From the NCBI GenBank assembly GCA_002503885.1, contig DASQ01000062.1, positions 1 to 54,006 of the forward strand: DNA of 54,006 bases, given 5' to 3'. The stretch comes from Methanoculleus marisnigri (GTDB lineage Archaea > Halobacteriota > Methanomicrobia > Methanomicrobiales > Methanoculleaceae). The notes under the pieces are model-generated. The model was given only the letters and a program-made list of their open reading frames with translations. It had not been told where the DNA came from and ran no database searches. Positions 40,025 to 48,465 of the stretch are shown in pieces. How positions within the stretch are numbered: position 1 is the stretch's first letter; every line of letters starts with the position of its first letter. Position numbers and translations under genes: made by a program.

Positions 40025-42535
40025 ATGCAACACGGCACGTATTTCGGGATCATCCTCCTGTCGGCACTCGCACTCATCGCGGCCGCGGGGGCACAGGCAG
40101 CAGACCCTACGGTTCTCTGGAACCGGACGTACGGAGAGACGTATGCCAATGATTCGGCATACGCAATCGTTTTCGAACCCGGAGGGGCCGGATTCTTCCT
40201 CGCCGGGGAGACGGCATCGTCCGGCGAGGGCAAGACGGATGCCTGGGTGATCAGGCTGACATCGGAGGGCACTGAGGAGTGGAACCGGACCTATGGCGGG
40301 GGGGAGGCCGACACCGCACGCTCGATCATCCAGACCGATGACGGCAACCTTCTCTTCGCCGGGAACCTCACCCTCGTCACGAACGAAACGCAGGCGGACA
40401 CCGATGCCTGGATCGTGAAGATAGACCCCTCAGGCAGCGAGGTCTGGAACCGGACCTACGGCGGTCCGGATGTCAATGCCTCGGCACACGCGGTGACCGG
40501 GACCGATGACGGCGGTTACCTCTTCGTCGGCTCCATCACCCCCCGGGGAGGAAACGAGTCCGCCGCATGGGCGGTCAGGCTGAACGAGTCGGGTGCTGAG
40601 GTCTGGAACAGAACGTTCGGCGGGGCCAACGACACGGCGGATGCCGTCGCCCGGCTTCCCGGCGGGGACTTCGCCGTTGCCGGCAGCACCGGGTCCTCGG
40701 GAGCGGGCATGGCCGACGTCTGGGTGGTCAGGCTGAACGAGTCGGGTACGGAGATCTGGAACAGGACGTTCGGCAGCCCCGACGACGATGCCGGTCGGGC
40801 GGTGATCAACACCTCCGACGGCGGCCTGCTTGTCGCCGGTACGTTCACGGAGCGGCCCGATAACACGACGGTCGATACCGATGCCCTCCTCATCAAACTC
40901 ACGCCTGACGGGAATATCACCTGGAACTGGATCTACGGCGACTTTGGCGTGAACGAGTCGGCCGCAGCCGTCATCGAGACCGCGGACGGCGGCTACCTCT
41001 TTGCCGGGGAGACGGGTTACCCCGGTGAGGATGACACCGACGCCTGGCTGATTGCGACCGACGCCGGGGGGGCGGTGGCCTGGAGCCGGACCTTCGGGGG
41101 TGAAAATCCCGGCGATAAGGCCGCATCCATCGTGGAGATCGCACCGGGAGAGCACGTCTTTGCAGGGACCTTCAACGCCACGGAGAGGGGAGGGCCGAAT
41201 ACGGACGCCTGGGCGGTGAGACTGGGACCTCGCCCCGAGCCGACGCCCACGCCGACTGCAACCCCGACGCCCGCGCCCACGGCGGCACCTGCCAAACCCT
41301 CGAAAGCACCGATTGTTTCCCGGGAGCCGCCGGTGCCGGGTGCACCACCGGAATCGACCGCATCGCCGGCGCCGACCGCAGTGCCTACGGGGTTCCCGAC
41401 GTCCGGGCCCACCTGGACAACGGTACCCACCGGCGCGCCGACGGTGACGGCGACGGCCATGCCGTCACCGACCGGAACGCAGGATAATGATGACGACGAC
41501 GATGATAACGGGGACGACAACAGCGATTCGCTCTTGGGGATGGTCTGGTACGACCTGAATGCTAACGGCATTCTCGACCCCGGCGAGCCGGGCATCCCCG
41601 GCATCAGCGTGCGGCTGATCGGGGAGCGGACCATGATGGACTACACCATCACCGGCCCGGACGGGTCGTACCGGTTCGGTGACGTCGCCCCCGGCAGGTA
41701 CGCCGGCACCGAGTTCGTCCTGCCGGACGGCTTCTCCTGCACCATCTCGGGGCTTGACAACCATGCCGCTCCTCTCGACGGGAATGTGGCATATGCCGAA
41801 GTGGTGGACGGGCGGCGGATCCTGAACGCCGGCCTCACCGGGAGTCCCTTCCCCCTGACCCCGGCGGCGGCCTACGGGTGGGTGCTCGGGACGACCTGGA
41901 GCGACGGTAACCAGGACGGTATCTGGGACGAAACCGACGGCCTGACGGACGTCGAGGTCACCCTCCTGGATGCAGGCGGGAATGTGGCGGCATCGGCCCG
42001 CACCGGCTATCATGACAGTTACTTCTCTATGTACCTCTTCGGCCCCCTCCCGCCCGGAGAGTACTCCCTCGCGTTCACCCCGCCGGACGACTACATCTTC
42101 ACGAGCATTGGCGGCGACAGCCACGCCGATCCGTCGACCGGGACGACGGCCCCGTTTACGGTTGGCGGGGGTGATATGGTGGTCAGGGATGCGGGGTTGA
42201 TCCTCTCCCTGGCCCCAACCCCGACCGTGACACCCCCCGAGGAGCCGACCCCGACCGTGACACCCCCCGAGGAACCAACCCTGACCGTGACGCCCCCCGA
42301 GGAGCCGACCCTGACTGTGACACCCCCCGAGGAGCCAACCCCGACCGTGACGCCCCCCGAGGAGCCGACCCTGACCGTGACACCCCCCGAGGAACCGACC
42401 CCGACCGTGACGCCGGGTCCGGAGAACGGAACCGCCGGTGACGGCGAAAATACGCGCGATGCCCCTGCCGCGACGCCGGATGGGGATCTGCCATCTGCCG
42501 GGTGGTCAAACCTGGTATTGTCCATTTTCAGGTAG
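40025..42535 (+). CDS. Large secreted repeat protein (propeller-type and SdrD_B domains)
   Basis: An 836-aa exported protein. A signal peptide (about 1-26, ending AGAQA) precedes about seven repeats of roughly 50-60 aa with the pattern TDDGGYLFAG..DAWxVRLxxSGxEVWNRTFGG (about 30-405), probably a beta-propeller. A Pro/Thr-rich linker and an Asp/Asn stretch (about 485-498, perhaps Ca-binding) follow, then two SdrD_B-like domains (about 500-610 and 615-720; LLGMVWYDLNANGILDPGEPGIPG and VLGTTWSDGNQDGIWDE), and then a TPTVTPPEEP stalk (about 732-797). Many N-x-T sites suggest glycosylation. No C-terminal membrane anchor or PGF-type tail is seen, so anchoring is unclear. Probably S-layer associated. 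Confidence 0.85.
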   Translation: MQHGTYFGIILLSALALIAAAGAQAADPTVLWNRTYGETYANDSAYAIVFEPGGAGFFLAGETASSGEGKTDAWVIRLTSEGTEEWNRTYGGGEADTARSIIQTDDGNLLFAGNLTLVTNETQADTDAWIVKIDPSGSEVWNRTYGGPDVNASAHAVTGTDDGGYLFVGSITPRGGNESAAWAVRLNESGAEVWNRTFGGANDTADAVARLPGGDFAVAGSTGSSGAGMADVWVVRLNESGTEIWNRTFGSPDDDAGRAVINTSDGGLLVAGTFTERPDNTTVDTDALLIKLTPDGNITWNWIYGDFGVNESAAAVIETADGGYLFAGETGYPGEDDTDAWLIATDAGGAVAWSRTFGGENPGDKAASIVEIAPGEHVFAGTFNATERGGPNTDAWAVRLGPRPEPTPTPTATPTPAPTAAPAKPSKAPIVSREPPVPGAPPESTASPAPTAVPTGFPTSGPTWTTVPTGAPTVTATAMPSPTGTQDNDDDDDDNGDDNSDSLLGMVWYDLNANGILDPGEPGIPGISVRLIGERTMMDYTITGPDGSYRFGDVAPGRYAGTEFVLPDGFSCTISGLDNHAAPLDGNVAYAEVVDGRRILNAGLTGSPFPLTPAAAYGWVLGTTWSDGNQDGIWDETDGLTDVEVTLLDAGGNVAASARTGYHDSYFSMYLFGPLPPGEYSLAFTPPDDYIFTSIGGDSHADPSTGTTAPFTVGGGDMVVRDAGLILSLAPTPTVTPPEEPTPTVTPPEEPTLTVTPPEEPTLTVTPPEEPTPTVTPPEEPTLTVTPPEEPTPTVTPGPENGTAGDGENTRDAPAATPDGDLPSAGWSNLVLSIFR
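42217..42414 (+). repeat. 30-bp in-frame tandem repeat (TPTVTPPEEP)
   Basis: Six full and one partial copy of a 30-bp unit encode alternating TPTVTPPEEP and TLTVTPPEEP. Units differ by single bases (ccg/ctg, gag/gaa, aca/acg). The array forms a rigid Pro/Thr stalk near the C-terminus and is open on the opposite strand too, which produces shadow frames. Confidence 0.9.
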
Positions 42536-42603
42536 GTTGGCTGAAAACCGGGTTCTCATTCTGGCCAGTTGTAGTTACTATCTGCCGGAGCCATTTGAGA
42601 ACT

Positions 42604-42611
42604 TTTATATA
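42604..42611 (+). promoter_or_regulatory. TATA box of the small SdrD_B protein gene
   Basis: TTTATATA is a near-perfect archaeal box A. Transcription should start near 42634, leaving a leader of about 140 nt before the GTG at 42776. Confidence 0.6.
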
Positions 42612-42633
42612 TTATAACAGCTGCTCTGGGTCG

Positions 42634-42775
42634 AACCCCCCGGCAGGCACCGGATCGGAAAAACCCCGGTCCGTCCTCTGCCTGCAGTATCTTCCGGCAG
42701 GCGTTGCAGCCTTCCGCCGGGGGTTACATACCCGGAGCGCCCGGGAGGGCCGTCCGGGAAAAAGAGGTGAACCGA
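42634..42775 (+). promoter_or_regulatory. Structured 5' leader with competing hairpins
   Basis: GCAGGCA (42643-42649) can pair with TGCCTGC (42679-42685), with an inner 8-bp stem CGGATCGG/CCGGTCCG (42651-42658 with 42666-42673). The same GCCTGC (42680-42685) can instead pair with GCAGGC (42697-42702). The two folds exclude each other. A GAGGTGA ribosome binding site follows at 42764-42770. Confidence 0.4.
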
Positions 42776-43261
42776 GTGAGATCTATCAGCATTCTTGGAA
42801 TAATCATCGTATCAGCGTTCGTCTTCGGTTCGATCGCAAGCGCCGCAGTCCCGGCCGGGCCGGGTGCAGGAGAAGAACAGACCATCGGCACGATCGGAGG
42901 GACGGTCTTTCTGGATGCCGACACGAACGGCGTGCAGGACGCCGGTGAGTGGGGCATGAGCGGTATCGTCGTCCACCTCCAGAACGCCACGGGGGAGAGG
43001 ATCGCGACGGCGGAGACGTTCTCCCACGCCTGTGAAGGGCTCTACCTCTTCAGCGGCGTCCTCCCGGGGAACTACACCGTCGAAGTCGTCCTGCCGGAGG
43101 GGTACGCCTTCACCGTCCCCGGCCGGGGGGCACCCGGCGCGACGGCGAGCACCGTCGACCCGGTCAACCGGACGACCACCGTCATCAACCTGACAGAAGA
43201 GGTGATCGAGGCGACGGACCTCGTCGTCAGGGATGCGGGACTGGTGCCGGCCGGAGCCTGA
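42776..43261 (+). CDS. Small secreted SdrD_B-domain protein
   Basis: A 161-aa exported protein. The signal peptide (about 1-25, MRSISILGIIIVSAFVFGSIASA) precedes a single SdrD_B-like beta domain (about 40-150), with TIGGTVFLDADTNGVQDAGEWGMSGIVVHL and YLFSGVLPGNYTVEVVLPEGYAF. The tail TDLVVRDAGL also occurs in the larger protein upstream. I chose the GTG at 42776, 5 nt after GAGGTGA; a GTG at 42767 is the alternative. It has its own strong promoter and a T6 terminator. Probably a cell-surface or matrix protein. Confidence 0.8.
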   Translation: MRSISILGIIIVSAFVFGSIASAAVPAGPGAGEEQTIGTIGGTVFLDADTNGVQDAGEWGMSGIVVHLQNATGERIATAETFSHACEGLYLFSGVLPGNYTVEVVLPEGYAFTVPGRGAPGATASTVDPVNRTTTVINLTEEVIEATDLVVRDAGLVPAGA

Positions 43262-43277
43262 CGGCGACCACGTCATC

Positions 43278-43283
43278 TTTTTT
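43278..43283 (+). terminator. T6 terminator of the small SdrD_B gene
   Basis: Six T follow the stop codon by 16 bp and abut the end of the convergent small gene. Confidence 0.45.
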
Positions 43284-43517
43284 CTACTGGTGCTCTGCGA
43301 CGTGCTGCCGGAGCATCGTGCCGGGCTTGTAGCGATCGGCGATCTCGAGCGCCGTCGCCCGCAGGGCTGCATGTTCGGCGATACAGGTCTCCGGCGGAGC
43401 CGCCTTCCGGAGGATCGCGGAGGTGTTCTCGGTGATCTGGATCAGTTCGGTGGCTATCGTGGCATTGAGCCAGAGGAGGTCGCGAAGCATCTCTTTCGTT
43501 TCTTCGTCCTGGTGCAT
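43284..43517 (-). CDS. Uncharacterised 77-aa helical protein
   Basis: I do not recognise it. From the ATG at 43517 it reads MHQDEETKEMLRDLLWLNATIATELIQITENTSAILRK, an amphipathic helical protein with two cysteine/histidine-bearing positions (TCIAEHAALRA) and a basic end. An ATG at 43544 or a TTG at 43556 would lengthen it. No strong ribosome binding site is seen for any start. It lies between convergent and divergent genes of clear coding nature, and its codon use looks like theirs, which supports it being real. Confidence 0.55.
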   Translation of the reverse strand: MHQDEETKEMLRDLLWLNATIATELIQITENTSAILRKAAPPETCIAEHAALRATALEIADRYKPGTMLRQHVAEHQ

Positions 43518-43606
43518 GGATAGAGGTAGGCAGTGCTCCCACATCAATCGTGTCAAAGAGGAGGGTTGATGCCCCCCGCCGGGAAATGCTTCAGGAGACT
43601 ATGGGT

Positions 43607-45259
43607 ATGCAATTTCTGGAGTTCGCCCGCGTCTGCGAGCAGCTGGAAGGGACACCGGGGCGCCTCGATATGATCGAGCAGGTCGCCGCCGTCCTGCCCC
43701 GGCTCGACGACGAGGAACTCCCCGTCTTCGTTCGGTTCATCATGGGCAGGGTCTTTCCCGACTGGAGTTCGAAAAAACTCGGCGTGGGTCCGAACCTCCT
43801 CTACGAGGCCGTGGCCTACGTTGTCGGGACGAAGCGGGAGACGGTCCGCGAGGCTATCAACACGACCGGCGATGCGGGTCTCGCCGTCGAGGAACTCCTT
43901 GCCAGGAAAGAGCAGACGTCGTTCTTCATCCAGGAGATGGACCTTGTCGAGGTCTACCGGGAGTTCGAGCGGATGGCGGCCGCCGAAGGGCAGCGGTCGC
44001 AGCGGGAGAAACTCCGGACGGCACAGGGGCTCTTTGGGAACGCCCGGCCGCTCGAGGGGCGCTACCTCGCACGGCTGATGCTCGAGGAACTCCGGATCGG
44101 CATGGGCGAGGGGAACGTCCGCGACGCCGTCGCAAAGGCGTTCGAGCTTGATGTCCACCTGGTCGAGCATGCCCACCAGGCGATGAACGACCTCGGGGAG
44201 GTGGCGCTCCTTGCGCGGCAGAACCCCGACGAACTCGCCCGCGTGACGATCGAGCCTTTCCGGCCGGTGAAGATGATGCTTGCGCAGGCGGGCACCGTCG
44301 CCGCACAGCTTGAGGACCACGGCGAGGTGGCGGTCGAGTACAAGTACGACGGGAGCAGGTTCCAGTTCCACAAGGTGGGCGACGTCTGCCGGATCTACTC
44401 GCGGAAACTCGAAGAGGTCACGGGGAGCCTCCCCGACATCGCACGGCAACTTCTGGAGGCGACCGACCACGACGTCATCCTGGACGGGGAGGCGGTCGCC
44501 GTCCGCGACGGCAGGCCCATGCCGTTCCAGTTCGTGATCCGGCGGTTCCGGCGCAAGCACGAGATTGACTCGATGATGGAGAAGATCGAACTCGTGCCGA
44601 GGATCTTCGACATCCTCTACCTGGACGGCGAGACGCTGATGGACCGGCCCCTCGCGGAGCGGCGCAAAGCCCTCGAAGGGGCGCTCGGCGCACACGTCGC
44701 CCCACAGTTCCGGGTCGGCGACGCGGCCGGGGCGGAGGCGATCTACACCGAGGCCCTGAATCTCGGGCACGAGGGCGTGATGGTGAAGGTCCTCGATTCG
44801 CCCTACACCCCGGGTGTCCGGGGCCGCCTCTGGGTGAAGGTGAAACCCGGGGTCGAGACCCTCGACCTCGCGGTCGTCGGGGCCGAGTGGGGCGAAGGGC
44901 GGCGGGCGAAGATGTTCGGCTCCTTCCTGCTCGCGGTCCAGGACCAGGGCCGGCTCCTCCCCGTGGGGAAGGTGGCGACCGGGATCACCGACGAGGTGCT
45001 GGCCGACCTTTACGCCCTCTTCAAGGAGAAGGTGATTGCCCGGTCCGGAAAAGAGGTGACGCTTGAGCCGGAAGTTGTCTTCGAGGTGGGCTACTCCGAG
45101 ATCCAGACAAGCCCGAACTACGAGAGCGGCTACGCGCTCCGGTTCCCGCGGTTCGTCCGGGTGCGCGAGGACAAGAGCGTGGACGAGGTCGAGACGCTCG
45201 ATACCCTCGCCGGGCGCTACGGCCTCCAGAAAAATGGGCAGGGTGCGATGGTTCGCTAG
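43607..45259 (+). CDS. lig: ATP-dependent DNA ligase
   Basis: A 550-aa archaeal replicative-type ligase. Helical DNA-binding domain (about 1-220), then the adenylation domain with nucleophile motif EYKYDGSR (Lys246), DVILDGEAVAV (motif III), the FQFVIRRFRRKH region, GHEGVMVKV (motif IV) and WVKVKP (motif V), and a C-terminal OB fold ending QTSPNYESGYALRFPRFVRVREDK. Starts at 43601 and 43607 both follow GGAG (43593-43596); MQFLEF at 43607 fits the family. It joins Okazaki fragments and repairs nicks. It converges on the nreA gene. Confidence 0.95.
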   Translation: MQFLEFARVCEQLEGTPGRLDMIEQVAAVLPRLDDEELPVFVRFIMGRVFPDWSSKKLGVGPNLLYEAVAYVVGTKRETVREAINTTGDAGLAVEELLARKEQTSFFIQEMDLVEVYREFERMAAAEGQRSQREKLRTAQGLFGNARPLEGRYLARLMLEELRIGMGEGNVRDAVAKAFELDVHLVEHAHQAMNDLGEVALLARQNPDELARVTIEPFRPVKMMLAQAGTVAAQLEDHGEVAVEYKYDGSRFQFHKVGDVCRIYSRKLEEVTGSLPDIARQLLEATDHDVILDGEAVAVRDGRPMPFQFVIRRFRRKHEIDSMMEKIELVPRIFDILYLDGETLMDRPLAERRKALEGALGAHVAPQFRVGDAAGAEAIYTEALNLGHEGVMVKVLDSPYTPGVRGRLWVKVKPGVETLDLAVVGAEWGEGRRAKMFGSFLLAVQDQGRLLPVGKVATGITDEVLADLYALFKEKVIARSGKEVTLEPEVVFEVGYSEIQTSPNYESGYALRFPRFVRVREDKSVDEVETLDTLAGRYGLQKNGQGAMVR

Positions 45260-45272
45260 AACCGGAGCATGA

Positions 45273-45289
45273 GAAGACCGAAGGTCTTC
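45273..45289. terminator. Hairpin between convergent ligase and NreA genes
   Basis: GAAGACC and GGTCTTC form a 7-bp stem with a GAA loop. A second weaker stem (GAGGCC with GGCCCCTC) follows at 45295-45315. Position between two stop codons suggests transcript-end structure for one or both genes. Confidence 0.4.
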
Positions 45290-45332
45290 GAGTGAGGCCC
45301 CCCAAGGCCCCTCAACTCGCACCTTATGATAC

Positions 45333-46475
45333 TCAAAAATCAAAGAGCGTCTTCTGTGTCACGAGTTCGGGGACGAGCCGGCTGTGGGGGCGCCAGTAGG
45401 AGAAGCCGATGAGGCGGGAGGCGAGGTCGACCCCCTCGTTGAGAGTGGCGCACGTGGTTTTTGGACCCTTCATGGCGTTCCGCGCCGCCTCCCGGACGAC
45501 CCAGGTGCCGAGCGGCGCCCAGTAATCGCTCGTGACGTTCCTGAGCACGAGCACCCGTGCCGAGCGGCGCACGCTCTCCAGGTACTCCGTGACCGCGAGA
45601 CGTGCCGAGTAGTAGGCGCCTGCAATCGGTGAGTAGCCGGATTTGGTGAGGCCTTCGCCGTCCCGGGCAATCGTCTCGCCCCCCTCGCCCCAGAGCGACT
45701 GCTTCCCCCAGACCTCGATCATCTCGTACTTCCAGTCCCCGGGGACGAGGAGGCAGACGATCTGGTTGCCGTAGAGCGAGGCGGAGAAGATCTCTATCCC
45801 GGAAAGCGGGGGATACCGGGCGATCTTCTTCTTGAGCCGGGTCGAGACCGTGTCGTCGACCGCCGTGATCGCCCACCGGGTGGGGACGACGCGCCGTTTC
45901 TTGCCAAGGAGGCCGGCGGTGAGGAGCTGGGTGATCCGGTAGACGTCGGTCCCCGAGGCGTTGAGGATCTCGCAGGCATCGGTCGCCGAGAGGTCGGTAT
46001 CGGACGTCGCCCGGTCGACCGCCCGGTCCACCCGGGCGTTCCCGAGGACGTCCATCTTCCGGATGGCGCCGGTGAGCCCGACGGGGGCGATCGTCCCGTC
46101 GAACCGGAGGTCGAAGGCGACCGGTTTTACAAACCGCACCTCCACATCGAGCGGGCTGCTCGAGAGCGCGATCTCCTGGAGGTTCCCGGCGAGCCCCTTC
46201 GCCTCGCCGGCGCCGCGTATCGTCCGGGCCCGGAGCCCCACGATATCGTCGATCCCAAGCCCCCGGGCGATCCAGTCCGGCGGGTGGTCGGCGTCGTTGA
46301 TCATCAGCGGGCCCCCCGCCACCTTCGGGTAGCCGTAACTCCCCACAAAGACCGACGGAGCGGATCCCTCGTAGTGGTCGGAAGGGCGGACCGGGAGCTG
46401 GGCGTAGAACCTGCTCATGATCGGGCAGCGTTCGAGGCCGCAGAGCCCTTTCCCCTTACACTCGGCGCATCGCAT
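45333..46475 (-). CDS. nreA: NreA-family DNA repair protein with PCNA-binding tail
   Basis: A 380-aa archaeal Nre protein. The N-terminal zinc motif has Cys3, Cys6, Cys12 and Cys17 (MRCAECKGKGLCGLERCP), followed by the family blocks PVRPSDHYEGSAPSVFVGSYGYPKVAGGPL and later WAITAVDDTVS. The last residues QKTLFDF match a PCNA-interacting peptide (PIP box), as reported for NreA/NreB of other archaea, where these proteins protect against mitomycin C damage. It converges on the DNA ligase, another PCNA partner, and its start is 3 bp from the DUF2117 gene end. Confidence 0.92.
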   Translation of the reverse strand: MRCAECKGKGLCGLERCPIMSRFYAQLPVRPSDHYEGSAPSVFVGSYGYPKVAGGPLMINDADHPPDWIARGLGIDDIVGLRARTIRGAGEAKGLAGNLQEIALSSSPLDVEVRFVKPVAFDLRFDGTIAPVGLTGAIRKMDVLGNARVDRAVDRATSDTDLSATDACEILNASGTDVYRITQLLTAGLLGKKRRVVPTRWAITAVDDTVSTRLKKKIARYPPLSGIEIFSASLYGNQIVCLLVPGDWKYEMIEVWGKQSLWGEGGETIARDGEGLTKSGYSPIAGAYYSARLAVTEYLESVRRSARVLVLRNVTSDYWAPLGTWVVREAARNAMKGPKTTCATLNEGVDLASRLIGFSYWRPHSRLVPELVTQKTLFDF

Positions 46476-46478
46476 TGC

Positions 46479-47495
46479 TTATCCTCCGCGGCGGTCGACG
46501 ACGATCCGCACCCTTCCTACGAGGGTGCACAGCGTCTCCTCCACCCACTCCTCCCAGCTGGCTGCCGTGAGGTCCCTCGTCGCCGCAAGTTCCCGCCCGA
46601 GGTCATCGTCCCGCCCGTCGACGACCTCGACCACCACCGACCCCGGGGCATACCCGGGCTCCACGATGGCGTCGGCGTCCCCGTCGACCACCCCGAAGAC
46701 GGGGATGCCGGCATGGGAGCAGATGTGGCCGCAGACCGCGGTGGTGTCGTCGCCGACGGCGAGGACGCCGCAGACTCCCTCCCCGATCTCGTGGTAGAGG
46801 GTGTGGCCGCAGTGGTCGATGACCGCGACCCTGCCCCCGCGGGAGGTGCGCTCTCCCTGCAGGGGAGGGATCGTCCGCACCGGTCCGCTCTTGCACCAGG
46901 CGGTGGCGAGGTCCGGGAGGCCGGCCCGGAGGAGTTTCTCAAACCCGTGAGGTTTCGGGTCGAGGCCGGAGACGGCCCTGAAGGTGCCGTCCCCGGAGAG
47001 GACGACCGTCTCCGCCGTCGCGGTCCCGATCACGATCCCGTTCACGAAGACCGCCTCTCCCGGGAGGCATCCACGGACCTCCCGGACGCCTTCCCCCCGG
47101 GCGGCGGTGCTCGTTCCGGGCGCGAGAGCGTACCCGGTCAGCTGTGCGATCTCGCGTGCGAGGCTCTCATCGGCATGGTTCCAACAGTAGACGATTCCGC
47201 TCGACGTCTCCACGTGGACGAGCCCTTCGAGCCTGCCAGCGACGATCTCGCCGAATATCCGCCCCGACTCCGGGGTCTTTCCCCGGTTGATCAGGCATGC
47301 GGACCCGTCAAGCGCGGCGAGGACCACGCTCGGCCGCTCGTCTGTGCAGGTGACCGGGAGCCCGGACTCCTCGGCGGCGGTCCGGGCCATCACCCCGGCG
47401 ACCAGCACCCGCCGGGGGGAGAGGAGGCCGATCAGTCGCGCTGCGTCGCCGGCATCGAAGGCCTCGGGGCCGTGCACCACCATGACGAGGTTCAT
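46479..47495 (-). CDS. DUF2117 family protein
   Basis: A 338-aa cytosolic protein resembling the DUF2117 family, known from methanogens and of unknown function. The start MVVHGPEAFDAGDAARLIGLL and the glycine-rich VLVAGVMARTAAEESGL suggest a nucleotide-binding-like N-terminal fold. The C-terminal half has DHCGHTLYHEIGEGVCGVLAVGDDTTAVCGHICSHAGIPVFGVVDGDADAI, with clustered Cys/His (HCGH, CGHICSH) that could bind metal. It precedes nreA (3 bp gap) and follows the AIM24-like gene (32 bp gap). Confidence 0.75.
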   Translation of the reverse strand: MNLVMVVHGPEAFDAGDAARLIGLLSPRRVLVAGVMARTAAEESGLPVTCTDERPSVVLAALDGSACLINRGKTPESGRIFGEIVAGRLEGLVHVETSSGIVYCWNHADESLAREIAQLTGYALAPGTSTAARGEGVREVRGCLPGEAVFVNGIVIGTATAETVVLSGDGTFRAVSGLDPKPHGFEKLLRAGLPDLATAWCKSGPVRTIPPLQGERTSRGGRVAVIDHCGHTLYHEIGEGVCGVLAVGDDTTAVCGHICSHAGIPVFGVVDGDADAIVEPGYAPGSVVVEVVDGRDDDLGRELAATRDLTAASWEEWVEETLCTLVGRVRIVVDRRGG

Positions 47496-47527
47496 CAGGT
47501 ACTCCTGCGACGCCGTGGACTATCAGG

Positions 47528-48220
47528 TTACCTTCCCGATGAGTTGTGCTGGACGGGGAGGTAGGGGATCAGGGCGGCGGCGAGTTTCGCGACGTCCATC
47601 GACTGCAGGACGACCCGGCCCGGACCGGTCAGCGTGGTCAGGAAGAGCCCCTCACCGCCGAAGAAGACGGTCTTCACGCCGCCGGCGAGAGCAATGCTGT
47701 AGTCGACGGTGCTCTCGAACCCGACGACGAGGCCCGTCTCGACCCTGACGACCTCGCCGGGCGCAAGCGTCATCTCCATGATGTCGCCGCAGCAGTGGAG
47801 GAACGCCGTCCCCCTGCCGGTGAGCCGCTGGAGAATGAACCCCTCGCCGCCGAAGGCGCCCGACCGCAGCTTCTTCGTGAACGCGATATCGAGGTCGATA
47901 CCCTGCTCGGAGCAGAGGAACGCGTCCTTCTGGGCGATGAACTCATTCCCGGCAAGGTCGAGCGTGAAGATCTTGCCCGGGACGTTCCCGGCGAAGGAGA
48001 CGAACCCCTCCCCGCCGGTCGGGGTGAACTCGGTCATGAAGAGGCCTTCGCCGGTCACCATCCGTTTCAATCCCTTGAAGAGCCCGCCCTTCATGTTGGT
48101 GGTCATCTGCATGTTCCCGCTCATGTTGACCATGGCGCCGGCCTCGGCGCAGATGCTCTCGCCCTGGGTGAGACGGAGGGTCACCATCTGCAGGTTGTCT
48201 CCGGTGATTTCGTAATGCAT
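47528..48220 (-). CDS. TIGR00266/AIM24 family protein
   Basis: A 230-aa all-beta protein of the TIGR00266 (AIM24, tryptophan RNA-binding attenuator-like fold) family, present across all domains and of unknown molecular role. Repeated Gly-rich strands are visible: GESICAEAGAMVNMSGNMQMTTNMKGGLFKGLKRM, GGEGFVSFAGNVPGKI and FFGGEGLFLTTLTGPGRV. The ATG at 48220 (MHYEITG) is preferred to the one at 48247. It probably forms a trimeric barrel. Located upstream of the DUF2117 and nreA genes on the same strand. Confidence 0.87.
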   Translation of the reverse strand: MHYEITGDNLQMVTLRLTQGESICAEAGAMVNMSGNMQMTTNMKGGLFKGLKRMVTGEGLFMTEFTPTGGEGFVSFAGNVPGKIFTLDLAGNEFIAQKDAFLCSEQGIDLDIAFTKKLRSGAFGGEGFILQRLTGRGTAFLHCCGDIMEMTLAPGEVVRVETGLVVGFESTVDYSIALAGGVKTVFFGGEGLFLTTLTGPGRVVLQSMDVAKLAAALIPYLPVQHNSSGR

Positions 48221-48247
48221 GCTGATGCATTTTTTGTCGGTAAGCAA

Positions 48248-48465
48248 TAGGCTTTTCCGTCATTTCACGGGAAAATTCTCCGGGCCCCGACGGTATATTG
48301 CCTGTTCGGGGACAGTTCTTCGAGAATCGCCCTTGGGGGGTCGCTGGCGGTCCCCACACACTCGAGGCCCTCTCTCCTCGGAACCGCATGCTCCGGATCC
48401 GCGAGCACGTCGCCGGTATGGCCTGCCATAGGAATAAGTAGTACCCGGGGCCACACCCTACGATC
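48248..48465. other. Intergenic stretch without recognisable gene
   Basis: Between the AIM24-like gene and a doubtful small frame. No tRNA-like fold, T-run or conserved motif is seen; several minus- and plus-strand frames here look like noise. Confidence 0.4.

Noticed and set aside
42217..42414. Possible CRISPR-like repeat array
   Set aside because: Repeats are contiguous 30-bp in-frame coding units without spacers and lie within a protein stalk.
42091..42525. Minus-strand frame with GGVTVRVGSS repeats
   Set aside because: It is only the antisense reading of the 30-bp tandem repeat encoding TPTVTPPEEP; no independent signal or start.
43553..45343. 596-codon minus-strand open frame opposite the DNA ligase
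   Set aside because: The plus strand encodes all ligase motifs; the antisense frame is open only because of GC-rich codon bias.
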